Assembly (NCBI GenBank): GCA_964019165.1
Contig: OZ025269.1
Coordinates: 2,648,084 to 2,712,083, forward strand
DNA length: 64,000 nucleotides
DNA from: Mastigias papua
Taxonomy: Eukaryota > Cnidaria > Scyphozoa > Rhizostomeae > Mastigiidae
Direction: 5' to 3'
In this document: positions 1 through 29,056 of the stretch, one piece after another
Layout: each line of letters opens with the position of its first letter
Position numbering within the stretch: position 1 is the stretch's first letter
The notes under the pieces: generated by a model
The model's database searches: none
What the model was told of the DNA's origin: nothing
Seen by the model: the letters and a program-made list of their open reading frames with translations, nothing else
Program-made: the position numbers and the translations under genes

Positions 1-958
1 TGGACACATGACCTGCATTTCAATTTATCCACTGAACCAATTCATCATTCAACGTAACCTAAGCCATCATCAGTGTAGGACCAGGGACGTAGGAAGCATC
101 TAAAAAGTGGGGGGCCAAGTCCTAAAAGGGGCACATTATGCCCATCTTGGGCTTCAAAGGGGCACTTTTGCATTGTTTGCTAAAACTGGAGGCCATGGCC
201 CCTCTGCCCCCCCCGGTTTCTACGTCCCTGTGTAGGATGGTATCAACACATATAGTAGGTTATCCAATAACCCGAGACGAAACAATGCCCAACCCAAAGG
301 TACCCGCTTTTACCTTACAACACACTAGTGTTTATTTGAATCCTAATTACTTATCAATCGGGGGAGGGTAGTGCGTGAACTTCGTTGGTGACATCTTAAC
401 TTAGTAGTAATTATCAACCCTTCATTCCGGCCTTATGTAAATACTCCCTCAATGCCTTTGATTTTTGTATAACTTTGCATGTAATTTTAAATTTGAACAA
501 CTTTAATTATTTATTGGGTGCGGCCAAGGGTGTGGCTCGTAGAAATAGCTTAAGACAGTTTTAGGGGCTCCTTTCAGGTTTGGACCCCGAGGTGATCTGC
601 CCTCTGCCCTTTCTCGGCGTCTCTGGACCTATACATCTTCCTGCTTTGTACTTGAATCGCAAAATACTTTTGGATGTTAGTTATGATTAATGCACTGGCA
701 AATCGCTAGATAGATAGCCAATGACAGGTAGGGAGCTATGCAACAGGCTCTCAGTTTTGCAATAAATACTTGCATAGTGGACCTTCAATGATAAATTGCA
801 TTGCATTATTTATGTTACAGGACTTCATAGCATACTGACTGTAAGTATGTATCATTCAAGTATATGTTAAACAAGCAGCGATGACGTCAAATGATGTGAG
901 GTACTTAATATTAATCATTAATCATCATGGTCACCAAGAAGCAGCTCAAACCCAACCC
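1..958. other. Spacer upstream of the PAN/fibrinogen-like gene
   Basis: It holds the hAT-type MITE at 82-230. No other gene or clear motif was seen. The short open frame at 138-371 lies largely in the MITE and is not considered coding. Confidence 0.6.
82..230. mobile_element. hAT-type MITE with 8-bp target duplication
   Basis: The left end CAGGGACGTAG is mirrored at the right end by CTACGTCCCTG. The flanks TGTAGGAC (left) and TGTAGGAT (right) agree in 7 of 8 positions, the 8-bp duplication expected of hAT elements. The interior is only about 125 bp and G/C-rich, with no coding capacity. Confidence 0.75.
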
Positions 959-8357
<7,399 letters not shown>

Positions 8358-8589
8358 GTTTTATTAATGTAATTTTGAACTTGAACTATGCAGGAACGAA
8401 GCTAACGCTGAAAACGTCCAGGCGGTGCTTTAGTAAACTGGGCGAGCCTTTGAGTGAAATGCGACTTAAAAGAAAAGTACAACTTTTATTCATAGCATTA
8501 TTTATAATCACTAAAGCACTAGTAGCATAAACAGCATAGCTCCTAAAATGCTTTGATATATTCAATTGCTACAAATCTAGAAATTTCGC

Positions 8590-8841
8590 GGGTAGAAATT
8601 TTCGCGGAACAAATCTTAGCGGACATATGTGACAGGATCTCTTAGAGTCAAGACAAGACAAACCAGCCTACAACTTAATTCTCGTAGTTTTGATTTTAGG
8701 CACAGAGAGCAAATATTTCTTAACGAATTCTCATATAACGAAAACAAATTTCGCAAAATTTCTCAAAATTGGCCAACACACGAAATAACTTCCGTGGAAT
8801 TCGCGGTTCTCGGAAAATTTGTCCCAAGAACATTTCTACCC
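8590..8841. mobile_element. Small inverted-repeat element (MITE)
   Basis: The left end GGGTAGAAATTTTC and the reverse-complemented right end GGGTAGAAATGTTC match, with further similarity inwards (ACAAAT, GCGG). About 252 bp, noncoding, rich in TTCGCG-type words. No clear target duplication was found. Confidence 0.5.
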
Positions 8842-9230
8842 CTAGGGTATATTCCCTCCTATCGTAGTCCTCCTCGATAAGCTTGTACTGTGTCAAAATT
8901 TCTATTTTCTCTTACGTTTTAGGCAAAACAATGCTTAAACCTTAAAATCGTTCGCAAGGCAAAAACGGGCAACATCTCGCGACCATTATTTGAATCCAGC
9001 GCGAAACTCGAGAACATAATAAGAAAGAATAATAGTATCGCATTTCGAACGGTGCTTACCACACATAGACTAACATGTAAACTTGAATGCAGAACAACTG
9101 GCTCATTCTGTTATTCACATTCTCGATATGCACATAAAACTCTACATAGCAATATGTCGAAAGCTCACTAGGAGTAAACTAGCACTCAGCAGAATATGTA
9201 AAAAGTCTGTTGGTACTACAGAACTTCACT

Positions 9231-9379
9231 ACAGCACGAAAAAGCGGTACCATATTTTAGACATACTGAAAAGCTTATTTTCGTCCGACACTCATCCGAC
9301 GTTTCATACTCTGACGAGTGTCGGACGAAAATAAGCTTTTCATTATGTCTAAAACATGGTACCGGTTTTTCGTGCTGTA
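9231..9379. mobile_element. Hairpin element with about 63-bp arms
   Basis: The left arm starts ACAGCACGAAAAAGCGG and the right arm ends CCGGTTTTTCGTGCTGT. About three mismatches separate the arms. The central region contains CTGACGAGTGTCGGACGAAA, which has the string order of a hammerhead ribozyme core. A diverged relative lies near 12005-12140 in a CCNK intron. Confidence 0.7.
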
Positions 9380-10115
9380 TTGAAGAATATGTAACTCGAT
9401 AATTAAAAGAATAAAACCCATGTTATCTTATGTTAATGTAGACTGCAGTATGTCGAGCCTTTGTAACCATAGTATATGGTATACATACAAGTAAGGGTTC
9501 TGACTACAGATATATTAGCATACATCTGATTCATCATACAGACTATATAACAGATTCACCAATCTTTTCACCTATCTCTTTGGTTCAGAATTTCGATAAT
9601 AAGTCTCTCGTACTTGTCCATACTGCAACGCAGGGGTGTGCAAGGTTGAATATCTATATGAGAATAGACTAACAACACTGGTGGCTAGACAATGGCTAAT
9701 TAAGTAAACACAGGGTATTGCTTTTGAGATTAAAGGCAACATAGATACCTACACTGCAAGGAACAAACAACGATATCCTATGTAATCAGTTAGTATAGGA
9801 TAATAAACTTGATAAGAACTCAAAAACATAATGCAATCTATTTTGCTAAATCAGATTCCATCTATCCATATTCTGTAACAATTTCGCAAAGAAAATGTCA
9901 TTGAACACTTTTTCGAATCTGGTTGAGTTGAGCCTTCAACAGAAACAGATTTTAAAGCATAACGGTGGCTCTTCAAAGATGAAAATAACTTTCTTTACTT
10001 TTCACTTCAATCCGTATTTTTCATCCCCAACATGCGTCACACATAGGGGGCCCTCCTTCTCTCGGTCTCGACACTATCGTTATGTTAAAACTTAATGCCA
10101 TAGGCAGTGCGCAAA

Positions 10116-13100
10116 TCACTTCATCCATCCTGTGGACATTCCCTGTTGCTGCGTCTGCCACTGCGTAGACTGTTGCATCTGGGTAGGTGTGTAGGTATGC
10201 AAATTGTGCTGTTGTTGCTGTTGCTGTTGCTGCTGCTGTAGCTGTTGAGGCTGACCTATACCATATGCATATTGTCCTTGATCTAATCCAACAGAGATCT
10301 GCTCATGCGGAGCAATAACCTGTCCATGGGCAGGAGCTAACACTTGGGTGTGGGGAGGAGCAGACTGCGCAGGAATCATTCCATGAGCTCCTTGCATGCT
10401 TTGATTGTGAATAGGCATACCATGAGGATACACAGTCTGTGTATTCTGAACAAGTTGATTCGTGCTGAGGATTTGTTGTCCCATAGCCAAGTGTTGCGTG
10501 CCCATCTCCTGTGTCATGGAGGAGGGATCTTTACCCGTCATTCCCTTTAACTTGTAGCCCTGCTGATGATAATAATGCCCTTGCGTGGGCGCAGTCGTTA
10601 TAGCTGATGATGTTGGGTTAGGAGTAGACTGTGCGGCTTGGCTCACTGCATGCTGCATCTTAACAACAACTGGAGGGCTCACATTTTCGATCTGAGGTTG
10701 TTTTAACAACGCTGAATCTGAAGAAAACAAGTTGAAATATCAATCTGGTAGCTCATATATTGATGAAAACAACATAATATAAGTACACAAACATACAAAA
10801 AATACCTGTCTTGTGCAGCTAGAATCTTAGCATCACAAACATTACGTGTATTATACAATCGTAGGGAGGTTCCCTGTATGTTATCTATAAGGTCTTTGCT
10901 ATGCAATGGGAAGGGGAACAAGTAGTTCCCAATCTACACCAAAGGATGCCAACCTTGTATTTGAAGAGAGTTACCTGAATGTAATTTGGCGTATGCCTTG
11001 AGCGAAAGGGCTGCAAAATGGGATTATGTTTTCCGGACAGGGAGGGCAATATTACTCAATACCTTGAAAATGTTGCCTATCTGTTTCAAGATTTTCAGCG
11101 GCCAAATGGTATTGGAAGGAGTAAATCTGCATTATTGAACCGTAGCTGAGGTGGCAAGGCAAAGAAGTAATTGTTATATCTAACAACATGATGCTTTCTA
11201 AAACAAAACAGATTTTATCACCAATTTCAAAATGGAGTTATCATTTGCAACTTCTACAAACAAGCACATTTCAAACAGATGATTAAAGAAAAGAACAGAA
11301 AACATACATACTCACCTCTGGCTTTATTAGTTTCGACCAAAGATGATGATGGTGTTCTCTGAAAAACAGCAGAGACAAAGTAAGAAACAGGTACAGGGTG
11401 TGATTTCCTTTCTAGATAATTGGCTCACTCATCAAACCTGTAGATTGGTCAGGGACCGCAACTGTATGATAAACTTTAAAAACTAAGACTATGACAAGGA
11501 AACTGAAGTGGGGAAATACTTTCACTATGTTTTTATTGAGCAGACTGTTCCTAAAAGCTCCGTCCAGTCGTCGACAAGCAGCGTGTGAAATGGTGCAGTC
11601 ACAGTTCAGGTTCTACAATATTGAGAATAACCGAGGGTACCTTCTTCTTAGCAGGCGGGCTTCCACTAACTTGAGGACTCCCACTCGGAGTGTAAGCGGG
11701 GCTATCTGTTACACTTCCATCCCTCGACTGAGTACTACTGCTTTCCCTTGACTTTGGCTTTCTTCTGCCCGAATCGTACAAGTCCATCATTTCGTTGCAA
11801 ATGTCTACAAATCAATTACAGTATCTATGAAAAAAAGCAACTGCATTGGCTATTTTAGCATAAAACATAGAAGACAGTAGACAGGACGTCGCAAGCCATA
11901 AGTGTTCGGAGAGGGAGCAGAAGATTCCCTTCCGAGACACACCTTACTTAGCAAACCTCTGAAACACGACTCTAATATGACAATAAATATTCATTATAGC
12001 TGGAAAAAACACGCATCCGTATCTGGCTACAAAATTCGGTTCGCCTTTCGGTCGTTATCCGACGCTTCATACGCTGACGAGTGTCGGAGTAAAAAAGATG
12101 TCAGTATGCCTAAAGAATCCTACCGCTTTTTCTAGCTATATTGCATTTCTGTAGTACAAACAGGCTATTCATAATAACTTGTATATAACTAAAGGGGACT
12201 GTTCAGGGAAGTGTCCCACTTTAGATCGCTCGAGTGGTGTTCGGTCACAGAGTTACAACTTCCACTGCAAAATAAAGACGTTAATCAGTCGTAGAGCACT
12301 CGACGAATAATTTGAGGGTGGGAAGTTCACGCACTGGTCAGCTGAACCATTTTCTCATACTGTCACTTCACAACAATACTTTACACACCATCAAGAACTG
12401 ACTGTTCAATCTCTGGTGAGAAATGTCTCCACCAGTCTTGTCTTGGTACGGGTGTAAAATTCTGCATACTCTGCTTTGATAGCTTTGCAGCTAAATGCAA
12501 CATTGCCAGGGCAGCAACAGGTGGCTTGTGATGTAAGCAAATGCAAGTTGAGAGACTGGAAAAAGAGAAGAGGCATTAATTAAACTATCATTGCCAAGCT
12601 TTCTAAGTATACATTATAGCACATTAAATTGCACAATGTACCCCATTGTTATCTGAATACATCAAATATCCAAACAAATGCAGCCTATGTTGACATTATT
12701 CCTTCCAAATGATTACATCATTCAGAATCTTCAAGGATGCCCACTCCAAGATACAACCACATTCTGAAATATGCTGATTAATCAAGGATGTGCCATAATG
12801 TCTGCTAGTTTCTCTATACATGCTTTTTTATACGAAAACTACTTTTCTGTCTGAGCCTAAATTTTCTAAACTTCTTCCTGAGATTGAGCCTGAAGTTTTC
12901 TTAAGATTTTCTAAACTTTTATAGGAGTAAACTGGCTAAAAGATATAATCATTATTTGTTATAAAAAGTTTGGTCTTTGTTAACCAAGATTGTCAAAGAA
13001 CAGTTTCAATCTATGTAAAGGAGATTGCAAAGAATCAGCTAATACCAATTTCTTGCATGTAAAAAAGGTGAATTTTGCAATTTGAGCCTCATGATTTTCT

Positions 13101-15691
13101 TAACGTTTTCTTAAGATTTTGGCTATTTGAGCCTCATTTTCTTATAATCTCTTTTCTTATAAAAAATGTGTATTGATACATTACAGATACAGTATTTAAT
13201 GAACTATGAAGTTGTTCTACCTATCATTAATAAATATCCAAGCTTTCTGTACAAGTTCATTGATCTTTTCTTTGTCACCTGAATAAATAAAAAGTAAATA
13301 TACCACTCCTTTCAAAAAACACTTGAAAATTCTAAGTGCAAAGTACTGTATGAATTTTATAATGTACTCTCATCAATTTTAATAACTCTTCTCCACTTGC
13401 TACTAAACATTTAGCTCCAATTGCACGAGGATGGCACAATCCACATTATATTCATTGGAATAATTATTTGATCTTTAATTACCTTTGAGTCCTTTCCCAA
13501 ACTTGATAAGATACTGGTAAGGATGGTCGACTTGGAGGTCAAATTTTATTGTTTGGAGTAAAATTCTTTCCATCATCATCACCTCTTCCTGCAATAGCAC
13601 TAAATTATAAGCAATGGTGTAACAAAAATTTTGACAAATGCTGGTCATTTACTGCTTGTTTACAGTATTTGTAATGAGATAAAGCTGCATTTATCAAAAA
13701 GATCAATGACCAGTTCTTAGAATCTGGTCAGAAATGGGAATTATCCAATACTTATCAGGTCACAACATCAAATGTGTGACTTAAAATCATACAAAGTGAT
13801 CTTCTTAAACCAAACATATAAGGTCATGATCACTTCAATAGTAACTCTTCAAGTTCTTGGTAGTAAATTCAGATCTCTTTCTGATAAGTTGATCCATCAA
13901 GAAAGCTCCTCCTATATATATATATTGCTAGGTTTGGTATGGTGTACAAAACTATCTGTTTACTAAACACAAATTTACAGTTAAACCAAAATATTCTCAG
14001 AAACATACCCTAGGGTTCTCACCAAATGCCTCCCACTGAGGATCAGGAAGCATGACCCTGCACATCTTAAGCACATCCTTACACTTTTTTGGAGTTTCCT
14101 CCACTTTTCCTGCCAGAAACAGGCAAGCAGTTCCTGTGACCTAAAAAAGAAATACATACACATTCTTTTATAAGAAAAACACTTTTTTTCCTGAGGCTCA
14201 ATTTTCTTAACTTTTCATGAATTTGAGGCTGAGATTTTCTTAACTTCTGCAGGAAAAAACTGGCTGAAACAGGCTACTCTGTATTTGTTGGGCCACCATA
14301 AGTTTCGATCTTTGTACGAGAGTTTGCAAAAATGAGCCAATATCAATTTCTGGCATGTAAAGAAGATGAACTGTAATTTTCTTAGCATTTTCTTGAACTT
14401 GAGCCTTGTGATTTTCTTAGGATTTTCTTAAGATTTTGGCCATTTGAGCCTCATTTTCTTATAAACTGTTTTCTTATAAAAAAACATGTGCGGTAGAAAG
14501 GAGTCTAAAAGTACCTAGGTAATATCTAGGTAAATACAAACTTTTTAAAACTCTCAGTAGATTTACATTAGCAATATGGTAAGGTACTGCTCCAACTTTG
14601 AAAATGTCAGGCAGCACTGTCATTCCAGTTAATAAGTTCATAACTTCCCTGGATGGAATTTAACTGTTTGGTAGACTCACAACAAGCATTAAGGTCTGGA
14701 AAATTTACAACAGTTAGAAAAATACAATGAGCCAGACATTTATTGATGAGCTAGAAATTTATTCACCTACCCATCTAGAGAAATTTCTAAATGATTGATT
14801 CATGTAGAATCTGTGAAAAAACACTATTCCAGTAGCCATTGTCAAATATCTCCTAACAGGATAGTTAAGGTGACTAGAAGGATTTGATCGATGACAAATG
14901 GTTACTAAGGTCATACAACTATCATAAATTTAAACTTTCATGGTTCTGCTGTGTAAATTATGTATGCTAGTGCAAAATTCTCGAATAATATTCCCTTAAA
15001 TATTCCCAAAAAATCTCCTTCAGTGAGAAGTTCTCATTGGCAACTATAATTCCATTTATTCTCCTAAAAACTATAAAGTCTAGTGAATTTTACTTTTCTA
15101 TATTGTATCAGCCAGCTTCAGATTGTTGAAAATAGCTCAAATTGATTGATAAACTAGCAAAGGGATAGACCCCTCCCCGATTACTTTATCTATATAGAGA
15201 GCTCCCCCTCTAAGAAAATTCATCTCCAAACAAAGTTCTGTTATGTATGTTTTGTGTACTCTTTTAGTATTTGTTTTCCCATCCTCTGTAACTTTTATTA
15301 AAGTAGTATTTATGCACTTTTATAGTTTTGATGACTTTTGAATGTGGTTCAATTCTCAAAATGAAATGAACTGAACTATGCGAATATACGAAGTTCGCGA
15401 AGAGGTAAGAATGATCTAATTTCTAAAAAGGTAGCCATCCTCAGCTATTCTATCGTGCATCCAAGTAAATGCTCAGCTGAGATTAATACTAAAAACGACA
15501 AATAACCACACAATTTTCCAGCTGACATTTGATAATAATGCGAGTAAAGGATACAGTCCCAGCTTATTGCCCAATTCCATGATGAACCGTGCACCTTCCT
15601 TCCTATAGCGCATTTCAGTTTCAACATCAACTCCATCTCCTCTTGACGGTGTCTTCGAGTCAGTTTGATCTTTTGAATAATACCAGTGCAT
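10116..15691 (-). CDS. CCNK: Cyclin K (CDK12/CDK13 regulatory subunit)
   Basis: Nine coding exons on the minus strand: 15691-15555, 14852-14771, 14140-14009, 13588-13483, 13278-13221, 12555-12389, 11804-11641, 11358-11316 and 10717-10116. All have GT-AG borders and consistent phases, giving 496 residues. The first cyclin box (about 1-130) shows [35 protein letters not shown] and [17 protein letters not shown]. The second (about 130-227) shows [20 protein letters not shown] and [15 protein letters not shown]. These match cyclin K rather than cyclin T or L. In the known family, cyclin K pairs with CDK12/13 to phosphorylate the RNA polymerase II tail and support DNA-damage-response gene transcription. 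The tail (228-496) is Ser/Pro-rich, then Gln/His/Pro-rich with a 10-Gln run at 457-466; human cyclin K is instead Pro-rich there. ATG 15691 is the first Met after an in-frame stop. The exon 1 donor (GTATCC) is weak. Confidence 0.92.
10209..10238 (-). repeat. Polyglutamine codon run in the CCNK tail
   Basis: Ten consecutive Gln codons (mixed CAG and CAA) fall at residues 457-466 of cyclin K, within a longer Gln-rich stretch. Mixed codons make slippage less likely than a pure CAG tract, but length variation among individuals would be expected. Confidence 0.85.
12005..12140. mobile_element. Diverged copy of the 9231-9379 hairpin element
   Basis: CATACGCTGACGAGTGTCGG followed by TATGCCTAAAGAATCCTACC aligns to the right half of the 9.3-kb hairpin, with the TTTTTC end retained. 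Pairing of the arms is largely lost. It lies in the CCNK intron between exons 6 and 7. Confidence 0.5.
12817..13172. mobile_element. MITE with TTTTTTATAAGAAAA-type ends (CCNK intron)
   Basis: The ends are related to ACGTTTTTTTATAAGAAAA and its reverse complement. The interior repeats TTGAGCCTCA and TTTTCTTAAGATTTT words. Further copies lie at 14157, 51991, 55943 and 58536. It is in the intron between CCNK exons 5 and 6. Confidence 0.65.
14157..14490. mobile_element. Second MITE of the same family in a CCNK intron
   Basis: It starts TTCTTTTATAAGAAAAAC and ends TTTTCTTATAAAAAAACATG, with TTGAGCCTCA and TTTTGGCCATTTGAGCC inside. It aligns along its length to 12817-13172 and shares its orientation. 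It lies between CCNK exons 2 and 3. Confidence 0.65.
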
Positions 15692-16396
15692 CCTATTACC
15701 TCTGTGGTACTACATTAGCTTCCCAATCAAATCAATTAATGAAGCCAATGAGGGTAGGCAAAATGGCGAAATTGAAGGCAATATTAGTTTAACCTCGTTA
15801 GAGAGTACGAAAAAGAGGTTCAATCATAATGGCCAATCAAACCAAACACTTTTTGATGCTCAGATAGAGGTAAGGTTGATACAACGGTTGTAGCCCTACT
15901 GCCACTGCCACTTGTATAACATTTTGATAATTTGAAGAAGAGAGTCATAAGCGAAGGTATGGAATAATTCAGCTACGTAGTCACTAGATAATTTATCTCT
16001 AGTAGTTCCTGTTACTCTGATAATCTTTCCACACCCGTAATCGTGTCCTAGAGTGTGCTCGTTTCCTTTTGCAAACGTTTGCGTTATATACGTAACGAAT
16101 AATTTGTTTGCTAACCTATTATATCTGGTATGAGAAAAGAATGTTGTATTCTACCCATACATGGGTTCATATACGGTAGCAATAAGTTTGCCTACACACG
16201 TCTCTCCGTATAGATGACTTGCAGATGAAGAATTCCCGTGCGTTAGGCTGCCGTGCTCCTCAACGGACAGTGTGGGTGTTGAAGGCCCTATTCTACTTTT
16301 GAATGCATTTAATGGGAAATTCCTTTTGTTTATTCCATTTCCTAGTGCTCAAAAAGTTCACTTTATCTCATGAAACTGTCTCTTATTTCATTGCAG
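15692..16396. promoter_or_regulatory. Divergent (probably bidirectional) promoter interval of CCNK and UBXN1
   Basis: The CCNK start codon (minus strand) and the UBXN1 start codon (plus strand) face away from each other across 705 bp containing no other gene and no recognised repeat. No clear TATA box was seen. A polypyrimidine stretch ending in TTGCAG lies directly before the UBXN1 ATG, so UBXN1 may have a noncoding first exon within this interval. Promoter function is inferred from arrangement only. Confidence 0.5.
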
Positions 16397-26801
<10,405 letters not shown>

Positions 26802-27701
26802 TGTTTTGATTCAATTTAGGTCACTGTTATTGATGTTGTTTTAAGTACTTTGTGTCTTGTGCGTTGCCCTTGTTGAAAACAGCTGTAGCTACGGAACAGT
26901 GTCAGCAAGGTATGATTGGGTGTGACTCTTATAATTTAGGATGTTGTATAAGTGCCCTTCAACTCGTGTACCCCTCCACCTTCTAAATGCTTCCTGCTTC
27001 TCTGAAACACGCGTAGGCTTTTGATTTTAAGAAAAATACGCGGTCCCGATCCGCTTAGTATGAATACTGCTCTTTTTCTTTGCCTATGTCGGATGTTATA
27101 AGAAGGATTTTCATGTAAATCGGAGTGCTTTTAGATCTGGCTGTAAAATAGCACAATATAAGTGCTGAGTCACCTTAAAACGGAGAATTTTCTTTTACAG
27201 AAGGAGAAAGTGTATCGTGTTGGGATACTTTCCTTCATATTTTTTTAGACAAATAAGTACTTTGTTTTAGGTCCACCACTGAACATCGTTAGAAGCTTAT
27301 TTGGGACTCTGGTACTTTTGAGAGGGGGTGTCCGACAATATTGTTTTGAACCACGCCCTTCAAACTGTCGCAGATGCGATGGAACGCCCTTTTGAAAACC
27401 TTTTGAGTATGCAATTGAACATCAAAACATCAATGATTGTCTAGCTACGTTGTTGTAGATGATACATTCTGCTGTCATCGCTCCTTTTTGCTTGTTGTAA
27501 TACATTGACATACATAGCAGATTGCACATGAAAAGTAAGCATTTAACAAAACTCAGTTTCAAGTAGTGCTAAAGAGTGATGGCTCACTGTCTGAGTTACT
27601 TGAATATATATCTGAGGATGATATAATGGGGTCCTAACAGAATCGAATCAAAGCTGCTCTTCCCACTATTTCTAGCATACATTATTGTTCAACCAATTTC
27701 A

Positions 27702-27707
27702 AATAAA
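27702..27707 (+). terminator. Candidate UBXN1 polyadenylation signal
   Basis: AATAAA lies about 900 bp beyond the UBXN1 stop and is followed by a TG/T-rich stretch. It is only a candidate because the 3' UTR cannot be delimited from sequence alone. Confidence 0.3.
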
Positions 27708-28208
27708 CTATTGGTGCTCCTGAAAGTTTTTGAAAGTTTTGAAGAGCGCTCTTGTCCTCATTTTGTTTTGTTACACTACTCACCATAGAAAGAGCCTTTC
27801 GTGCACTAAATTTAGCTAAATACAGCTGGTTTTAGGCCGGCTCAGTTCACATCGCAGTTATGTGAATAAATCCAGATGGTTCAGTAACTCTCCTTTTGGT
27901 CCTGGTCGCAATTGCAAGGTAATAGTTGACTAACGAAATGTCCAATTAAGACCAGATTATTGAATGAGATGGAGTTATTGATCGTTGTGGTGGGCTGTGC
28001 TAAATTCAACTTTCCAAGAATTAAACTAAATATTATTTGACTTGACAATTACGGTAAGGATGATCATCATAGCAAATACAACTTCATTCAGAATAATCTG
28101 GCCTCTTTGACATATCATCGACCACGTGATGCAAATTTCATTCGTTGGTATAACTGCACATAAGAAGAGCATAGCCGCCTAATGTTTATGAGCTCTGTCG
28201 GGTCTATT

Positions 28209-28308
28209 TTCTCCCAACGTAATTGACCAATCATCGTGCAGACTTCTGATCACATATGCCAATGCTAAGCCCATTTTGCATGATGATTGGTCAATTAGGT
28301 TGGGAGAA
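28209..28308. mobile_element. Small hairpin MITE
   Basis: The 32-bp arms (28209-28240 and 28277-28308) share TTCTCCCAAC and AATTGACCAATCATC, differing at two positions, around a 36-bp loop. Noncoding. Likely a MITE or its remnant. Confidence 0.7.
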
Positions 28309-28923
28309 ATTAGATCTGATCAGGCGCTTTAAACATTTGGCATCTATGCTTATAAGAGGTGATCATTCTAAGGTATAAGTATTCCTTCTCACAAAGCAAA
28401 TATACGACACGATTTATATCTCTCGAGTTTCTTCTTGTACCTTGTAAGGTTGTTGTAATCTCTGTCAAACCATTACACACCATGCCACAGAGGGAGACAG
28501 CATACATTCTTTTTTTGAGAACCAGATAATTTTTGCTAAGCCTTCGTAATTTTTTAATTATTTTGGAACCAAATGACCTTAAAACTGTTGATGTTTCACG
28601 AGTGATATCTGTAAATATTTCAATAACTACATGCATTATACAGTTTCTAAGACACAAAGCTCAACTAATAAAGCCAGACCAATTTTGAAAATAAAGCAAC
28701 GAATGATGATGCATATAAACAACCTCTTCAAGATTGTTTTGCCAAAACAATACAGTTCTCGACAGAGCATGAAACAGTATAGCAGCTTTCAGTTTACCTC
28801 TATAATCTGTGGGATCAGCTAATCTTGACATCTTCACATGCGCGATATTTTGATTAAAATTTTAATCTTTCTCAATATTGAAATACGCTACATTTATCAG
28901 CCGAGTCGCTTCGTGATAGAATC

Positions 28924-29056
28924 AGGGGCGAAGGGTAGCATTTTTGGTGGGGAGCTCGAGTGGACAGACTAAACTTACAGGGATATAGAGGGTGTTAAAA
29001 CGAGTACTTAAATATATTCGTAATAAAAAGTGGAGGGGCTTCAGCTCCTACGACTC
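28924..29056. mobile_element. Possible diverged relative of the 82-230 hAT-type MITE
   Basis: It opens with CAGGGGCGAAGGGTAGCA and contains AAAAAGTGGAGGGGCTTCAG then CTCCTACGACTCCGCC, which parallels the order of motifs in the element at 82-230. Ends are decayed and no target duplication was seen. Confidence 0.35.

Larger units (their letters stand above)
8358..10115. other. Convergent spacer between the PAN/fibrinogen-like gene and CCNK
   Basis: It contains an inverted-repeat element (8590-8841), a hairpin element (9231-9379) and a candidate plus-strand AATAAA at 9410. The 3' ends of two convergent genes must fall here, but no terminator can be placed. No other gene is apparent. Confidence 0.55.
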
